Positions 7,750 to 16,387 of a DNA stretch of 64,000 nucleotides are shown here, one piece after another; the stretch's first letter is position 1, and each line of letters starts with the position of its first letter. The position numbers and the translations under genes were made by a program. The stretch is from Gloeothece verrucosa PCC 7822 (lineage in GTDB: Bacteria > Cyanobacteriota > Cyanobacteriia > Cyanobacteriales > Microcystaceae): assembly GCF_000147335.1 (NCBI RefSeq), contig NC_014534.1, positions 404,773 to 468,772 on the forward strand, read 5' to 3'. The notes beneath the pieces were generated by a model. It did not search any database and was not told where the DNA came from. It saw nothing but the letters and a program-made list of their open reading frames with translations.

Positions 7750-9411
7750 TCATTGCTGGCTCAACAGATGATAAACTTTAATGTCCTTTACAATAGCTAC
7801 CAAATCAGTCTTCTCGTTGGTTTCCCAAAGAATAATACAAATTGATCCCTGTGTAAGTTCATCACTAAAACTTTGAAGTAATAGTTCATCATTCACATAG
7901 AGGCGAAATACTGCTCCACAAATATCAATCCGCAAAGCATACCATGTTCTGACTTTCATGTCGAAAGGAACAGAAGCCATATTATTTTCCCACTTTCCTC
8001 TCACACGGCGATCAAAGAATGCTCGTCCAGCTTCAAATCTATACCGATAACGATTGTCAAAATCTTGATATCTGAAGTTAAAAGCAAATTCTCGAAAGTC
8101 AGTAACTCGCTGTACTTGCATATGCCAAGATAGATTAGTCCAGGAGTAGAATAGAGGGTCAAGATAAACATAGCACCATTGATCTGCGGAAAGAGTTTTT
8201 CCTGAAAAGCTGATTCCCTCGGAGGTAAATTCAACGTCTTGGGGAAGTTGATATTGAGAATACAATTTCCATTCTTTGGCAGAATTTAGTGAATGATAAT
8301 TATACAATAGTTCAGATGTTATTATCCATTCTTTTTTTTCAAGTAATCCTAGTGCTTGTGGTAGTTGGTCAAAGTAGCGATGATTCCAGTTAGGTACTTG
8401 ATAATCTGTACATTTTTTGCATTCTTCGATTAGAGTGGGGACATCTTCCATCTTTTCAGCCCATTTTACGAAAGCAAGCTCTTTAAACCAAAGAATTCCA
8501 AAACTCATCTTGTGTCCAATAGAAGGTAATGCAACACAAGGGCGTTGGCAGACAATAGCAAAGATTAAACCGTGAAATCTATCTGTTACTACTACCTCTG
8601 CTTGCTCAATTTTAGCTAGAGTTTCTTCAACAAATGTCTGTCTTTCATGGGGGAGAACCGGGTCTGACCTTCGAATATCCATCAGTATGCTATTGTGGGA
8701 GAATTTGGCGATTAATGCTTCTTTTTCTTGAAGGGAAAAAGCCGATTCAATATCATTATCATTTCTAAGACAAAAGACAATCTTTGCCTTATGATTTTGG
8801 CGTTTTCTCGGGGGAAGGGTAAGTACAAAATCTGGGATACAGAAGGTGGGTGTTTGTGGTAACAAGCTTTCTGAAAGGTGAGCACTGTATAAATCTCGGC
8901 ATAAGATCGTTAATTTATGATGAGCCTTATAAATTTCACTAGTTTTTACAGTTTGGCTTTTACCATGTTCTGTATTAGTAAAATAAATAGTTTGAGGGAG
9001 ACTAATAATTACATTTTCTTTAAAAGTTTGTATCAATCGTCTTCGAACACTCTCCGTTGACATATAGCGATCGCCTAAATTCCCTCCACTATGAAGTATG
9101 ATGATGTCGTCTTTAGAAATTAAATAACGAAGAGATGGTAGAATTTTTGTAACTTGGTCTTGATCGAGTTCCAAAATTAGTAAGGAGGGAAAATGCTTAC
9201 GAAGCCAATTTTGAATAGCAATAACTTGTGCTTGATCTCCTGCATTTCTAATCCAAGGGGGCGGGAGTAAAGCATAAACTATTTTTCTTTTTTTTATTAG
9301 ATTAAGGTGTTTTAGATAAAAAAGAGTGTTTTTCCATATGCCTCTAATCCCAAGGGGGACTGGGGGCAATTCAGCATAATATAGTCTGCCTTGTTTTGAA
9401 GTAGAGTTCAT
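7750..9411 (-). CDS. Polysaccharide pyruvyl transferase family protein with C-terminal beta-sandwich-like domain
   Basis: This is a 553-residue protein. Residues about 40-350 match the polysaccharide pyruvyl transferase fold: RNAGDQAQVIAIQNWL near the start, HSGGNLGDRYMSTESVRRRLI, then VVTDRFHGLIFAIVCQRPCVALPSIGHK, the conserved donor-binding region with DRFHG. Members transfer pyruvate from PEP or a sugar-like group to glycans. Residues about 380-553 are extra: WKLYSQYQLP onward is rich in short beta-strand patterns and aromatic residues (WCYVYLDPLFYSW, FNFRYQDFDNRYRYRF, WYALRIDICGAVFRLYVND), resembling a concanavalin/laminin-G-like carbohydrate-binding fold. The fusion suggests acceptor-glycan recognition. 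It is the first gene of the minus-strand cluster, 110 bp upstream of the exporter genes. Confidence 0.78.
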   Translation of the reverse strand: MNSTSKQGRLYYAELPPVPLGIRGIWKNTLFYLKHLNLIKKRKIVYALLPPPWIRNAGDQAQVIAIQNWLRKHFPSLLILELDQDQVTKILPSLRYLISKDDIIILHSGGNLGDRYMSTESVRRRLIQTFKENVIISLPQTIYFTNTEHGKSQTVKTSEIYKAHHKLTILCRDLYSAHLSESLLPQTPTFCIPDFVLTLPPRKRQNHKAKIVFCLRNDNDIESAFSLQEKEALIAKFSHNSILMDIRRSDPVLPHERQTFVEETLAKIEQAEVVVTDRFHGLIFAIVCQRPCVALPSIGHKMSFGILWFKELAFVKWAEKMEDVPTLIEECKKCTDYQVPNWNHRYFDQLPQALGLLEKKEWIITSELLYNYHSLNSAKEWKLYSQYQLPQDVEFTSEGISFSGKTLSADQWCYVYLDPLFYSWTNLSWHMQVQRVTDFREFAFNFRYQDFDNRYRYRFEAGRAFFDRRVRGKWENNMASVPFDMKVRTWYALRIDICGAVFRLYVNDELLLQSFSDELTQGSICIILWETNEKTDLVAIVKDIKVYHLLSQQ

Positions 9412-9930
9412 TTTCTTCGCTTTGAAAATTAGCTATTCTTTAGCTACAGATAAGTTAATAAAACCATAATAAACGATTACGGAATAATCTAGGGTGTTTA
9501 AAAGTAAAAACAATCAAAGAAACTTTCATACACAGCTTTTATGTTGTTGAAAGCCCGGTTAATTTCCAGCGAAAATTATTTTGTCCGCTTCCCCAACAGC
9601 AGGAGAAGAGCGCAGCGATCGCCGAGGTGAGCTTGTTAAGTATTTCGGCTACCCGCCCAAATTTTACATCAGCCACCGAGTGCGATCAATCCTGCACGGG
9701 GGTTTGGAGGATGCCCCCAAGTTCTGAGATACTAACGAGTAGATCGATGGGATAATACATTTATATTAATTACTGACTCACCTTACTCTAGCTCGGATAT
9801 TTGATCTTTCAGACATTGAAAAACGCGATCGCTCTTTTTTAAAGATACAACAAATTTGTCCTGACCAATTGGTAAAAGTGAACTTTTTTCCATTAACTTA
9901 AATTTTGGTCATTGTTAATTTGAGTCGAAC
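9412..9930. other. Intergenic region with a coding remnant
   Basis: No intact gene is seen. On the plus strand about 9590-9727 an open stretch without a start reads GELVKYFGYPPKFYISHRVRS, then ILHGGLEDAPKF and a stop. It has GC-richer codon use than the flanks and looks like the 3' end of a decayed gene that I cannot name. The stretch also holds two GCGATCGC sites. The right edge borders the IS630 element. Confidence 0.35.
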
Positions 9931-11418
9931 TAAGTACCTGGACATAAATAAAGTTGACTGTGTTAAGAAATGTAACAGCGAACGCGGCTTGTTCATTCCC
10001 CCTCAAAATAGTATTTTTGTTCTGTCCACCAGCGCGGGAAATATTTAAGGTGCGGCTTGGAACAACTCATAGCGGCTAAAATTAAATTTACTTTAATAAA
10101 TTTGTTAAATTTTCTTTTTAATGAAACAATAATAAGGTACAATTAAGTTGTTAATAATTTATGTCATCTCCTCCATTAAGAGTATTTTTAACCCAAAAAC
10201 AAGAAAAAATATTATTTGAATTAAATAGAAACCAGAACATTCCCATAAGAACGAAAGATAGGGCACTAATTTTACGATTATCCTCTCAAGGGTGGAAAGT
10301 AAAAAAAATTGCTATGTTTCTCCTTTGTTCAACAGTTACAGTCAGAAAAACTATTCATAGATGGAATAAAAAAGGCTTGATGGGATTATGGGATAAGCCC
10401 CGTCCAGGGAGAAATCCAACCTGGAACCCTGAAAATTTTGAAAAAATAGAAGAGTTACTAAGCGATGAGCAATGTACTTATAATAGCGGAAAAATACAAC
10501 AAAAATTATTGACTGAGCAACAAGTTTCTTTAAGTAAGCGACAAATTCGCAGAATATTAAAAAAAAAAGAATATCTGTGGAAAAGAACAAGACAGTCAAC
10601 TAAAAGCAAACAAGATAAAGAATTAAAAGCGGTCAAAAGTGCCGATTTAGATATGCTAGAATTGGCAGAAGCAGTAGGCGAAATTTGTTTAAAATATTTA
10701 GATGAGTCAGGTTTTGTTCTCTGGAGTCCAGTAGGATATAGCTGGATTAAAAAAGCAATACAAAAAAAAATGGAACAGACACCTAAACGAGGAAAAAGAA
10801 TTAGCATTTGTGGATTATTAGAATTAGAAAAAAGCTTTGATTATGCTTTGGTGTTAGGTGGGGTAAAAAAGCATTCTTATATAGAAATAATGAATTGGGA
10901 AGCAGAAAAAGCTAATCAAAGATTATTAGAAACTGGACAAATAACAGTAGTTGTTCAAGATAATGGTTCTAGCCATACAGCTAAAATTGTTAGAGAAAAA
11001 CATCTCTGTTGGGAAAAACAAGGCTTGTATATCTTTTTTTTGCCTAAATATTGCTCAGAAATGAACCGAATAGAAAATGAATGGCTGAGACTCAAAACCG
11101 ATGAAATAGCTGGAGAAATGTTTGAAGACGAATATGATTTGGCAATGGCTGTCATTGAAGTCGTAGAAAATAGAGCAGCAAAAAAAGGATATGTAACAAA
11201 CCGTTACCGATTTCCTTCAAAACTATCTTAAAAAATAAATTTAATAATTTTCAAGTCTATTTTAGTTGCAACTAAAATAGGTTTAAATAATAATGATTAT
11301 CATTATCATACATAAGAAAAATTAAGTAAAATTATCCTAGTTTTTAAAAGAGAGCGGCTAAAATTTTTGGACTTAAAAAAAGTTAATATAGCAAACTTTA
11401 TTTATGTCCAGGTACTTA
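9931..11418 (+). mobile_element. IS630-family insertion sequence, complete with TA target
   Basis: Inverted ends AGTACCTGGACATAAATA (from 9933) and its complement (ending 11416) bound 1484 bp and are flanked by TA at 9931-9932 and 11417-11418, the usual IS630 target duplication. The element holds one transposase gene in the plus direction. It sits inside the 3' part of a HTH-NACHT gene read from the other strand. Ends, target and transposase all look intact, so it could still be mobile. Confidence 0.9.
10161..11231 (+). CDS. IS630 family transposase
   Basis: This is a 356-residue protein with an N-terminal helix-turn-helix region (KVKKIAMFLLCSTVTVRKTIHRWNKKG) and a C-terminal DDE nuclease. 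Catalytic motifs are LDESGFVLW (first Asp), VVQDNGSSHTA (second Asp) and YCSEMNRIENEW (Glu). It cuts and joins element ends at TA targets. Unlike the second IS630 copy in the window (25.65 kb), it has no frameshift or stop. Full length for the family is 340-360 residues. Confidence 0.95.
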   Translation: MSSPPLRVFLTQKQEKILFELNRNQNIPIRTKDRALILRLSSQGWKVKKIAMFLLCSTVTVRKTIHRWNKKGLMGLWDKPRPGRNPTWNPENFEKIEELLSDEQCTYNSGKIQQKLLTEQQVSLSKRQIRRILKKKEYLWKRTRQSTKSKQDKELKAVKSADLDMLELAEAVGEICLKYLDESGFVLWSPVGYSWIKKAIQKKMEQTPKRGKRISICGLLELEKSFDYALVLGGVKKHSYIEIMNWEAEKANQRLLETGQITVVVQDNGSSHTAKIVREKHLCWEKQGLYIFFLPKYCSEMNRIENEWLRLKTDEIAGEMFEDEYDLAMAVIEVVENRAAKKGYVTNRYRFPSKLS

Positions 11419-12823
11419 CCTGATTTAACCATCCGATATCTATTGCTAACTTACACGAGGGTTTATCAATTTCCCCAAGTACCTGAACAAGTTGAGACTG
11501 AGTTATACGAAAGCGAGAACACGGCTGATCTATCGAAACTTTGGCTAATTTTCCTAAAGCTTTATTTAATTTTTTTCGTTGCTTTGAATTTGTGGAAAAA
11601 TATTCATCCTTCCATTGATAAAAGGCATCCACAAACCACTGATAAAGCGCGGCTTTTGTTTCTGGTAACTCTCCCTTTCGTCTGTGCCACGCATAACATA
11701 ATAAAGATAACCGTAGAGGATTTTTAATTAAATCTCTAATCCGTTCTTTTTTAGATTTCAGTAATTCCGTTTTTAGACTATTCCCTAAATCGGGTGATTT
11801 AACAAACCACTTATCAATAAACTCATCCCTTTGAAACTCAGAAAAATTTAAATTTTTATAAACATCAAACCCGTCAAGATAATTTTTCCCTGCATCCCAT
11901 ACATTCAACCGACAAGTTAATACCACATGCGCTGATGCAATCCATCCCCTAATTTGAGAATTAATTGCATATAGAGGGTTATTTACTCCCATTTCATCCA
12001 CCCCATCCAATAATAACCAGACCTTACCCCCATCAAATAACTCTACTAACCCGTCTTCCATCGCTTCAGTAACTCGCCCTACTTTTAAGGCTTCTTTTAG
12101 CCATACTTCTAATAGATACTCTTCTAAAGTTCTTCCCTGGAAATCTGCCAATGATACCCAAATAGCCGCTTCTTGATCTCTTGTTTGAAATACCCAATCA
12201 GCTATTTTTTGTAACTGGGTGGTTTTTCCAGCACCGGGTTCGCCAATAATAGCGATTCGCCGTCCTTGACTTTGAGGACTATTACCCTTTCCTAAAACTT
12301 CTGTAAAAAACTCTTCATTCTCAAATTTCTGGGTTACTTCATAGGTTGAAACTTTATATAAACTCGAACCTTGTTCAGGAGATACATCCCCGTTCTGTTT
12401 TTCCTGCCCTTGCCCTCTTCTTTCTAGTAATCCCAAAGGAACATACATATCTAAATAATTAAACGTTATTCCGTCTTTACTGGTTAGAGGATTAAGAGTT
12501 AAACGTTTTCTCTCTTCCAACATTGTTTGACAAGTTTGATACTCAATGACTATTTTCTGAGGCGAGTTTGTATTCTCATCTTCTCCGATAATCTCGGTTA
12601 ACTCTAAACCTAAGACTTTTGTGATCTCCGTCGCTATATCTATAAAGACTCGTTTTCCATTCAAAAATCTGTTCACACTACTGCGAGACATATTAGATAA
12701 CTCGGCAATACGTTCATAAGCCAAGTGTTTACCGTCTTTTGTCCGTTGAGAGGCTTTAAGCTTTTTTAATCCTGATTCTGTAGCACTAACCCGACTATTT
12801 GATTGACTCATAACTTTAATCAT
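11402..12823 (-). pseudogene. HTH-NACHT STAND NTPase, 3' end cut off by IS630
   Basis: The visible product is 473 residues. An N-terminal XRE-like helix-turn-helix (AYERIAELSNMSRSSVNRFLNGKR, about 35-58) is followed by a NACHT NTPase with P-loop IIGEPGAGKTTQ near 192, Walker B VWLLLDGVDEMG near 270, and the helical region LRLSLLCYAWHRRKGELPETKAALYQWF. The gene runs into the IS630 end after DIGWLNQV, and the last three codons (STW T) come from the element. Family members continue with a HPTFQEYF segment and sensor repeats, which are missing. Removing the element adds only about ten codons before a stop, so the distal part was lost separately. NACHT STAND proteins act in anti-phage defence or signalling; this copy is probably inactive. 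Confidence 0.8.
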
Positions 12824-13009
12824 CAGAAAAATCCTACTGTTAGAGTTCCCGAAAAATCTACTCTCATAACCTGTACTACCGTTAATTTAATAATTTCTCA
12901 CTTTCTCCAACAAGGTCAGATCGATTCAGTAAAGGTGAACCCATCTGACCTTGAGAACTCCCGTCTTTATAAATATCCTCTTTCTTATCGAACATTGAGG
13001 ACAGTGCCA

Positions 13010-13297
13010 ATGAACAGTAAACAGGAAATAAGCCTTATCCTTCAACAAGACATCAATCAAAACCAAATTGGCATATTACAGCCTGCTTTTCGCTCTAAAG
13101 ATCCTCACCATCTCCAACGTCGTCAACAACAACGAGCTATCAATAACGATATGATGAAAATTGCCATTCTTTATGGTCGCAAGCATAAATATGAATGGGT
13201 TGAAGTTAATGCTTATGAAAATTGGACAAGCTTACTTAACTATCTCAAAAAAGTGCTTGACAATTTTGGTTCAGAATATGTAATTAATTTTGTTTAG
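13010..13297 (+). CDS. Small hypothetical protein, DUF4258-like pattern
   Basis: The start is set at the ATG at 13010 because GAGGA lies about ten bases upstream; the longer in-frame start would run through the divergent NACHT promoter. The 95-residue product has HHLQRRQQQRAINNDMMKIAILYGRK, which resembles the H-x2-R-R-x2-QRGI pattern of DUF4258 proteins, often found near toxin-antitoxin or RNA-binding loci. No signal peptide or membrane helix is present. The function is unknown. It is divergent from the broken NACHT gene (about 190 bp apart) and might be regulated with it. Confidence 0.5.
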   Translation: MNSKQEISLILQQDINQNQIGILQPAFRSKDPHHLQRRQQQRAINNDMMKIAILYGRKHKYEWVEVNAYENWTSLLNYLKKVLDNFGSEYVINFV

Positions 13298-14058
13298 GCA
13301 CTTAATAAAGGCGCAATAATATTTACTCTCACCGATCGCACATTATCCAAAACGCCTTATTTCCTTTTCAAAGATTTTCTGAGAGGTTTACGAGTAATTT
13401 GCCTGATCGCACTACCCAACCCCCAAATTCTTACCCCTTATTGGCACACCCACACCAAAAAAACAACCTCAACAAAATTTAAATGCCTTTGCTCTGACGA
13501 TTTTACTGGCTTTCATTGCCAAAATTCTCGATAAATACATTCATCCCTTGCCGTATGAACCCATAATCTCTATGCGATCGCTGCCGTTCAAGGCGAGGGG
13601 TCTTCACTTTTCTATTAAGGGACTTCCAGAGAATAAAATGTCCAACGAAAAAACTGATAAGAAGAAATAAAAACAGTTTTAAGGCAATCTCTTAGTTAAC
13701 TAAAAACGGCTCTAAAAGAACTTTTCTCCCTTTTTGAGAAAGCTTTTCATTTAGCGAATGGATAATTTATTTTCTGAAAGTCCCTAATTTCAATCAAGAA
13801 AAGCTAGATAACCGCTTTTAGGTTTCTAGCTCATACAGATTGAATTTGCCTGTAATACCCTGCCATAAAGAGCTAGAGATAAAGGTAAAAACCAACAGAG
13901 CCTAATCTCTAGCTTTATATGCCACAAGTTGATTTTCCTACCTAATTCAAGGTTTTAAAGCTGTTCTGTCTGCATTCAGTTTTATCATGAAGACTAATTT
14001 ATTAAAACAGGCTAAAAGATAGAGATATCCCTTAGCCTTATACATACAAAGTTTACTT
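13298..14058. other. Intergenic region, about 760 bp
   Basis: There is no gene with a start and ribosome site. One plus-strand open stretch (about 13425-13670) reads QQNLNAFALTILLAFIAKILDKY and could be the remnant of a small one-helix membrane protein. Two imperfect inverted repeats near 13615-13790 (agggacttccagagaataaaa against ttattttctgaaagtccct) span about 170 bp and look like the ends of a small non-coding mobile element. Confidence 0.4.
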
Positions 14059-14733
14059 TTAGGTTTTGAGCATTTTAGTTTTATCACCAAATGCTATTGG
14101 AAAGTAGCTTTGCAAATATGTTAGAGTGAGCCGTTTCGTTTCCACCACCAGGCGCTGTCGAAACGTTTTCTCCTGGCTGAGGGATAACCATATTAATGTC
14201 CCGATCGCTTTTACTAGCACGAAAGCGATCGCTTGATAATCCGCCGGCTCTAATCGGGCATCGCGTCTGGCTAAGGAACTCGCTAAATCCCCAATCAACT
14301 TGACATCGGTTGTCGCATCAATTTCTTCCAATTCACGCATCGTTCCCTGAACCTCCATAAAAATCGCATGGTAGCTAGGGTTCTCGCTAAAGAAGCGATC
14401 GGTGGTATCAATCAACTGGTTCACATAATCTGACAAAGAGAGTGTGGCGAATTCCTCCTCATCAAGGACGGCTAACTCTTGATGCAGCTTTTCTGCATAA
14501 CGGAGTGCCAGAGCCTGCACAATCGCGGTTTTGTCCGGAAAAAACTGGTAAAGCGACCCGATCGGAACCTGGGCTTGAGTGGCGATCGCATTGGTCGTTG
14601 TTGCGGCATAGCCCTGGCGGGCAAACAGGTCTTGGGCCACATCCAGAATGCGATTGACCCGCTCTTGACTACGAGCCTGTCGTGGTTGGCGGCGCATTCC
14701 GCCTGTGGGTGATGGGTTTTGGGACATAGGCAT
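14059..14733 (-). CDS. TetR/AcrR family transcriptional regulator
   Basis: This is a 224-residue protein. The TetR DNA-binding domain is clear at about residues 20-70: RILDVAQDLFARQGYAATTTNAIATQAQVPIGSLYQFFPDKTAIV. The C-terminal helical ligand domain is about 150 residues. The start may instead be the third codon (ATG at 14727), which lies a better distance from the AGGAAG upstream. The gene is divergent from the Coq4-like gene, and the shared region holds three copies of ATGAG-N5-CTCAT, strong candidates for its operators. It should repress itself and the plus-strand unit until an unknown ligand binds. Confidence 0.92.
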   Translation of the reverse strand: MPMSQNPSPTGGMRRQPRQARSQERVNRILDVAQDLFARQGYAATTTNAIATQAQVPIGSLYQFFPDKTAIVQALALRYAEKLHQELAVLDEEEFATLSLSDYVNQLIDTTDRFFSENPSYHAIFMEVQGTMRELEEIDATTDVKLIGDLASSLARRDARLEPADYQAIAFVLVKAIGTLIWLSLSQEKTFRQRLVVETKRLTLTYLQSYFPIAFGDKTKMLKT

Positions 14734-14755
14734 TCTTCCTGGCCTTCAGAAATAG

Positions 14756-14828
14756 ATGAGGATTACTCACATTTTTCTTGACAAAACATGAGGACTGCTC
14801 ATAAACTAAAAACATGAGTGATGCTCAT
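14756..14828. promoter_or_regulatory. Three TetR-type operators with an overlapping promoter
   Basis: Three dyads share ATGAG-N5-CTCAT: 14756-14770 (last base C instead of T), 14788-14802 and 14814-14828. A TTGACA at 14778-14783 and a weak -10 (CATAAA, 14800-14805) with 16 bp between them face the Coq4 side. The middle operator covers the spacer and -10, so binding would block the polymerase. The dyad size fits TetR dimers. Their position between the regulator and its divergent neighbour supports autoregulation. Confidence 0.8.
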
Positions 14829-14862
14829 ATATTAACGGAATTTGTGTGTCTAGAGTCATGTT

Positions 14863-15117
14863 ATGTCCCAGAATTTGCTGATGGAGCAAGCTCGCTGTGC
14901 CAGGATACCTTCTGTGCGTCTGCTGCCATACCTCCACCTTGGGTTTCGCTTTGTGCGCCACCAATGTTTTCCCTGGTTGGTATTGGCGATCTCTCCACTC
15001 AAATTGCTTTTTGCATCAGGAGTGGAACGGACTCATGAACAGGTTCGTTATTTCAACGCGATCGCCCGGATTGATTTTGTCGGTGTCTATGGGTTGCTCG
15101 ATGACTTGCTCTGGTAA
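14863..15117 (+). CDS. Possible small protein between the TetR operators and coq4
   Basis: This is an open frame of 84 codons from ATG. It has a hydrophobic middle (FPWLVLAISPLKLLFASG) and a conserved-looking tail ERTHEQVRYFNAIARIDFVGVYGLLDDLLW. I do not recognise the family. Two other overlapping plus-strand frames exist here, so the stretch could also be a leader or a decayed gene. The tail reads like real protein rather than chance, and the position downstream of the operators would place it in the TetR regulon. No good ribosome site precedes the ATG. Confidence 0.35.
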   Translation: MSQNLLMEQARCARIPSVRLLPYLHLGFRFVRHQCFPWLVLAISPLKLLFASGVERTHEQVRYFNAIARIDFVGVYGLLDDLLW

Positions 15118-15191
15118 AACGTCGAGTGTCTTTGCTGTCTTCAATTTGTCAAGGTTTCGTTAACGCTTAAGTTCTTTTGGAGTGATTTTTT

Positions 15192-15947
15192 ATGCAACTG
15201 CTTAATTCAGCTACGTCCAATCAGTCTGCGAGCGCGAAGCGCCACTCCGTGATCGCTGCTACTCAGCAGCCGACGCACAATCCCATGAAGAAGGGCTTTA
15301 AGTCAGTTGTCTCAAAGCTGCTGATCGTTAAGTCCTTCACCTCAATGCTATTTGGAGACAATAGCCTGGAAACAGTTGGGGAATTGACCTATGGTTTGCT
15401 GGAAACTCCCGCCTACGATCGGGTGGCTCAACATCTCAATCAAGAGCCGGCTTGTGCTGCCCTGATCCGCGATCGCTACATTCCTCCTGCCCACGACCTG
15501 GATGCCTTATTGACCTTGCCCCCCGATTCCCTGGGGTACATCTACGCCGCCTCGATGAAGAAAATGGGATTCGATCCCAATCTCCATGCTGGCATGACCG
15601 CTACATCGGATGCCGAATACGTTGAGCTACGGCTGAGTCAGACCCACGATCTCTGGCATATCATCACCGGATTTGACACCTCTATAGTCGGTGAAATTGG
15701 CTTACAGGCATTCCATTTGCCCCAATTTCCCTACCCACTAGCAACTATGTTGATTGCCAATAGCTTGATATCCACCACACTCAAAGCACCGGAAATGTTG
15801 CCCCAGTTGTTGAAAGTGATCGCCCTTGGATTTCAAATGGGTAAAACCACCAGACCACTCTTTGCCCAAAAGTGGGAGGAGGGGTGGGAAAAGCCCCTGA
15901 GCCAATGGCAGGGGGAGTTGAATATTCAACCGATTCAGCATCAGTAA
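15192..15947 (+). CDS. Coq4 family protein
   Basis: This is a 251-residue protein with the Coq4 metal motif H-D-x2-H-x11-E complete: H152, D153, H156 and E168 in THDLWHIITGFDTSIVGE. Coq4 proteins act in ubiquinone biosynthesis in mitochondria and proteobacteria (oxidative C1 decarboxylation has been ascribed to Coq4). Cyanobacteria make plastoquinone, so the role here is open. GELTYGLLETPAYDRVAQHL and LPPDSLGYIYAASMKKMGF are further family segments. Residues about 11-25 (QSASAKRHSVIAA) are encoded by a short dispersed cyanobacterial repeat that has been read through in frame. The gene is probably TetR-controlled from the 14.8 kb operators, and a hairpin follows it. Confidence 0.85.
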   Translation: MQLLNSATSNQSASAKRHSVIAATQQPTHNPMKKGFKSVVSKLLIVKSFTSMLFGDNSLETVGELTYGLLETPAYDRVAQHLNQEPACAALIRDRYIPPAHDLDALLTLPPDSLGYIYAASMKKMGFDPNLHAGMTATSDAEYVELRLSQTHDLWHIITGFDTSIVGEIGLQAFHLPQFPYPLATMLIANSLISTTLKAPEMLPQLLKVIALGFQMGKTTRPLFAQKWEEGWEKPLSQWQGELNIQPIQHQ

Positions 15948-15954
15948 TTGTTAG

Positions 15955-15990
15955 GAGGAGTATAGGTTTTTAGCAACCTGCATACTCCTC
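15955..15990. terminator. Hairpin between convergent coq4-like and rbp genes
   Basis: GAGGAGTAT (15955-15963) pairs with ATACTCCTC (15982-15990), and an inner AGGTT/AACCT pair extends the stem. It lies 8 bp after the coq4-like stop and between two genes that end toward each other. The T-run is weak, so termination is likely but not certain. Confidence 0.6.
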
Positions 15991-16057
15991 TAATTCTTCG
16001 AGGATAATTTTACTAATTAAACTATAACGCTAATTTTTCAATTAATCGTCATTAAAT

Positions 16058-16387
16058 TTAATAACGATCATTACGTCGAGCATTGCCTCTGCCACCTGAG
16101 TTGTTATTACGCCGATAATTGCCACCGCCACCTGAGTTGCGGTCTTCTCGTTCTCTGGCTTTATTGACTTTTAATTCTCTTTCCATCCACTCTGCTCCAT
16201 CGAGAGCCGAGATCGCCGCATCTTCCATTTCGGCGGTTTCCATTTCTACGAAAGCAAAACCGCGACGCTGTCCGGTTTCTCTATCCGTCGGTATATGAAC
16301 ACGAGTGACTTTACCGTAATCGCTAAACACTTCCGATAGGTGTTTATCTTCTACTTCAAAAGCTAAATTTCCGACGTAAATTGACAT
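16058..16387 (-). CDS. Cyanobacterial RNA-binding protein with one RRM (Rbp type)
   Basis: The start is set at the ATG at 16387, giving MSIYVGNLAFEV, the standard beginning of Rbp proteins; an upstream extension lacks support. The 109-residue product has RNP2 IYVGNL at 3-8 and RNP1 RGFAFVEM near 42, then a glycine/arginine/asparagine-rich tail (GGGGNYRRNNNSGGRG). These proteins bind single-stranded RNA, are often cold-induced and some help localise mRNAs to thylakoids. The gene is convergent with the coq4-like gene. The about 400 bp upstream holds no gene; such genes often have a long 5' leader that controls cold expression. Confidence 0.93.
   Translation of the reverse strand: MSIYVGNLAFEVEDKHLSEVFSDYGKVTRVHIPTDRETGQRRGFAFVEMETAEMEDAAISALDGAEWMERELKVNKAREREDRNSGGGGNYRRNNNSGGRGNARRNDRY

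Noticed and set aside
10351-10807. Minus-strand frames opposite the IS630 transposase
   Set aside because: They are antisense to a clear transposase, with no ribosome site and a composition typical of reversed AT-rich coding DNA.
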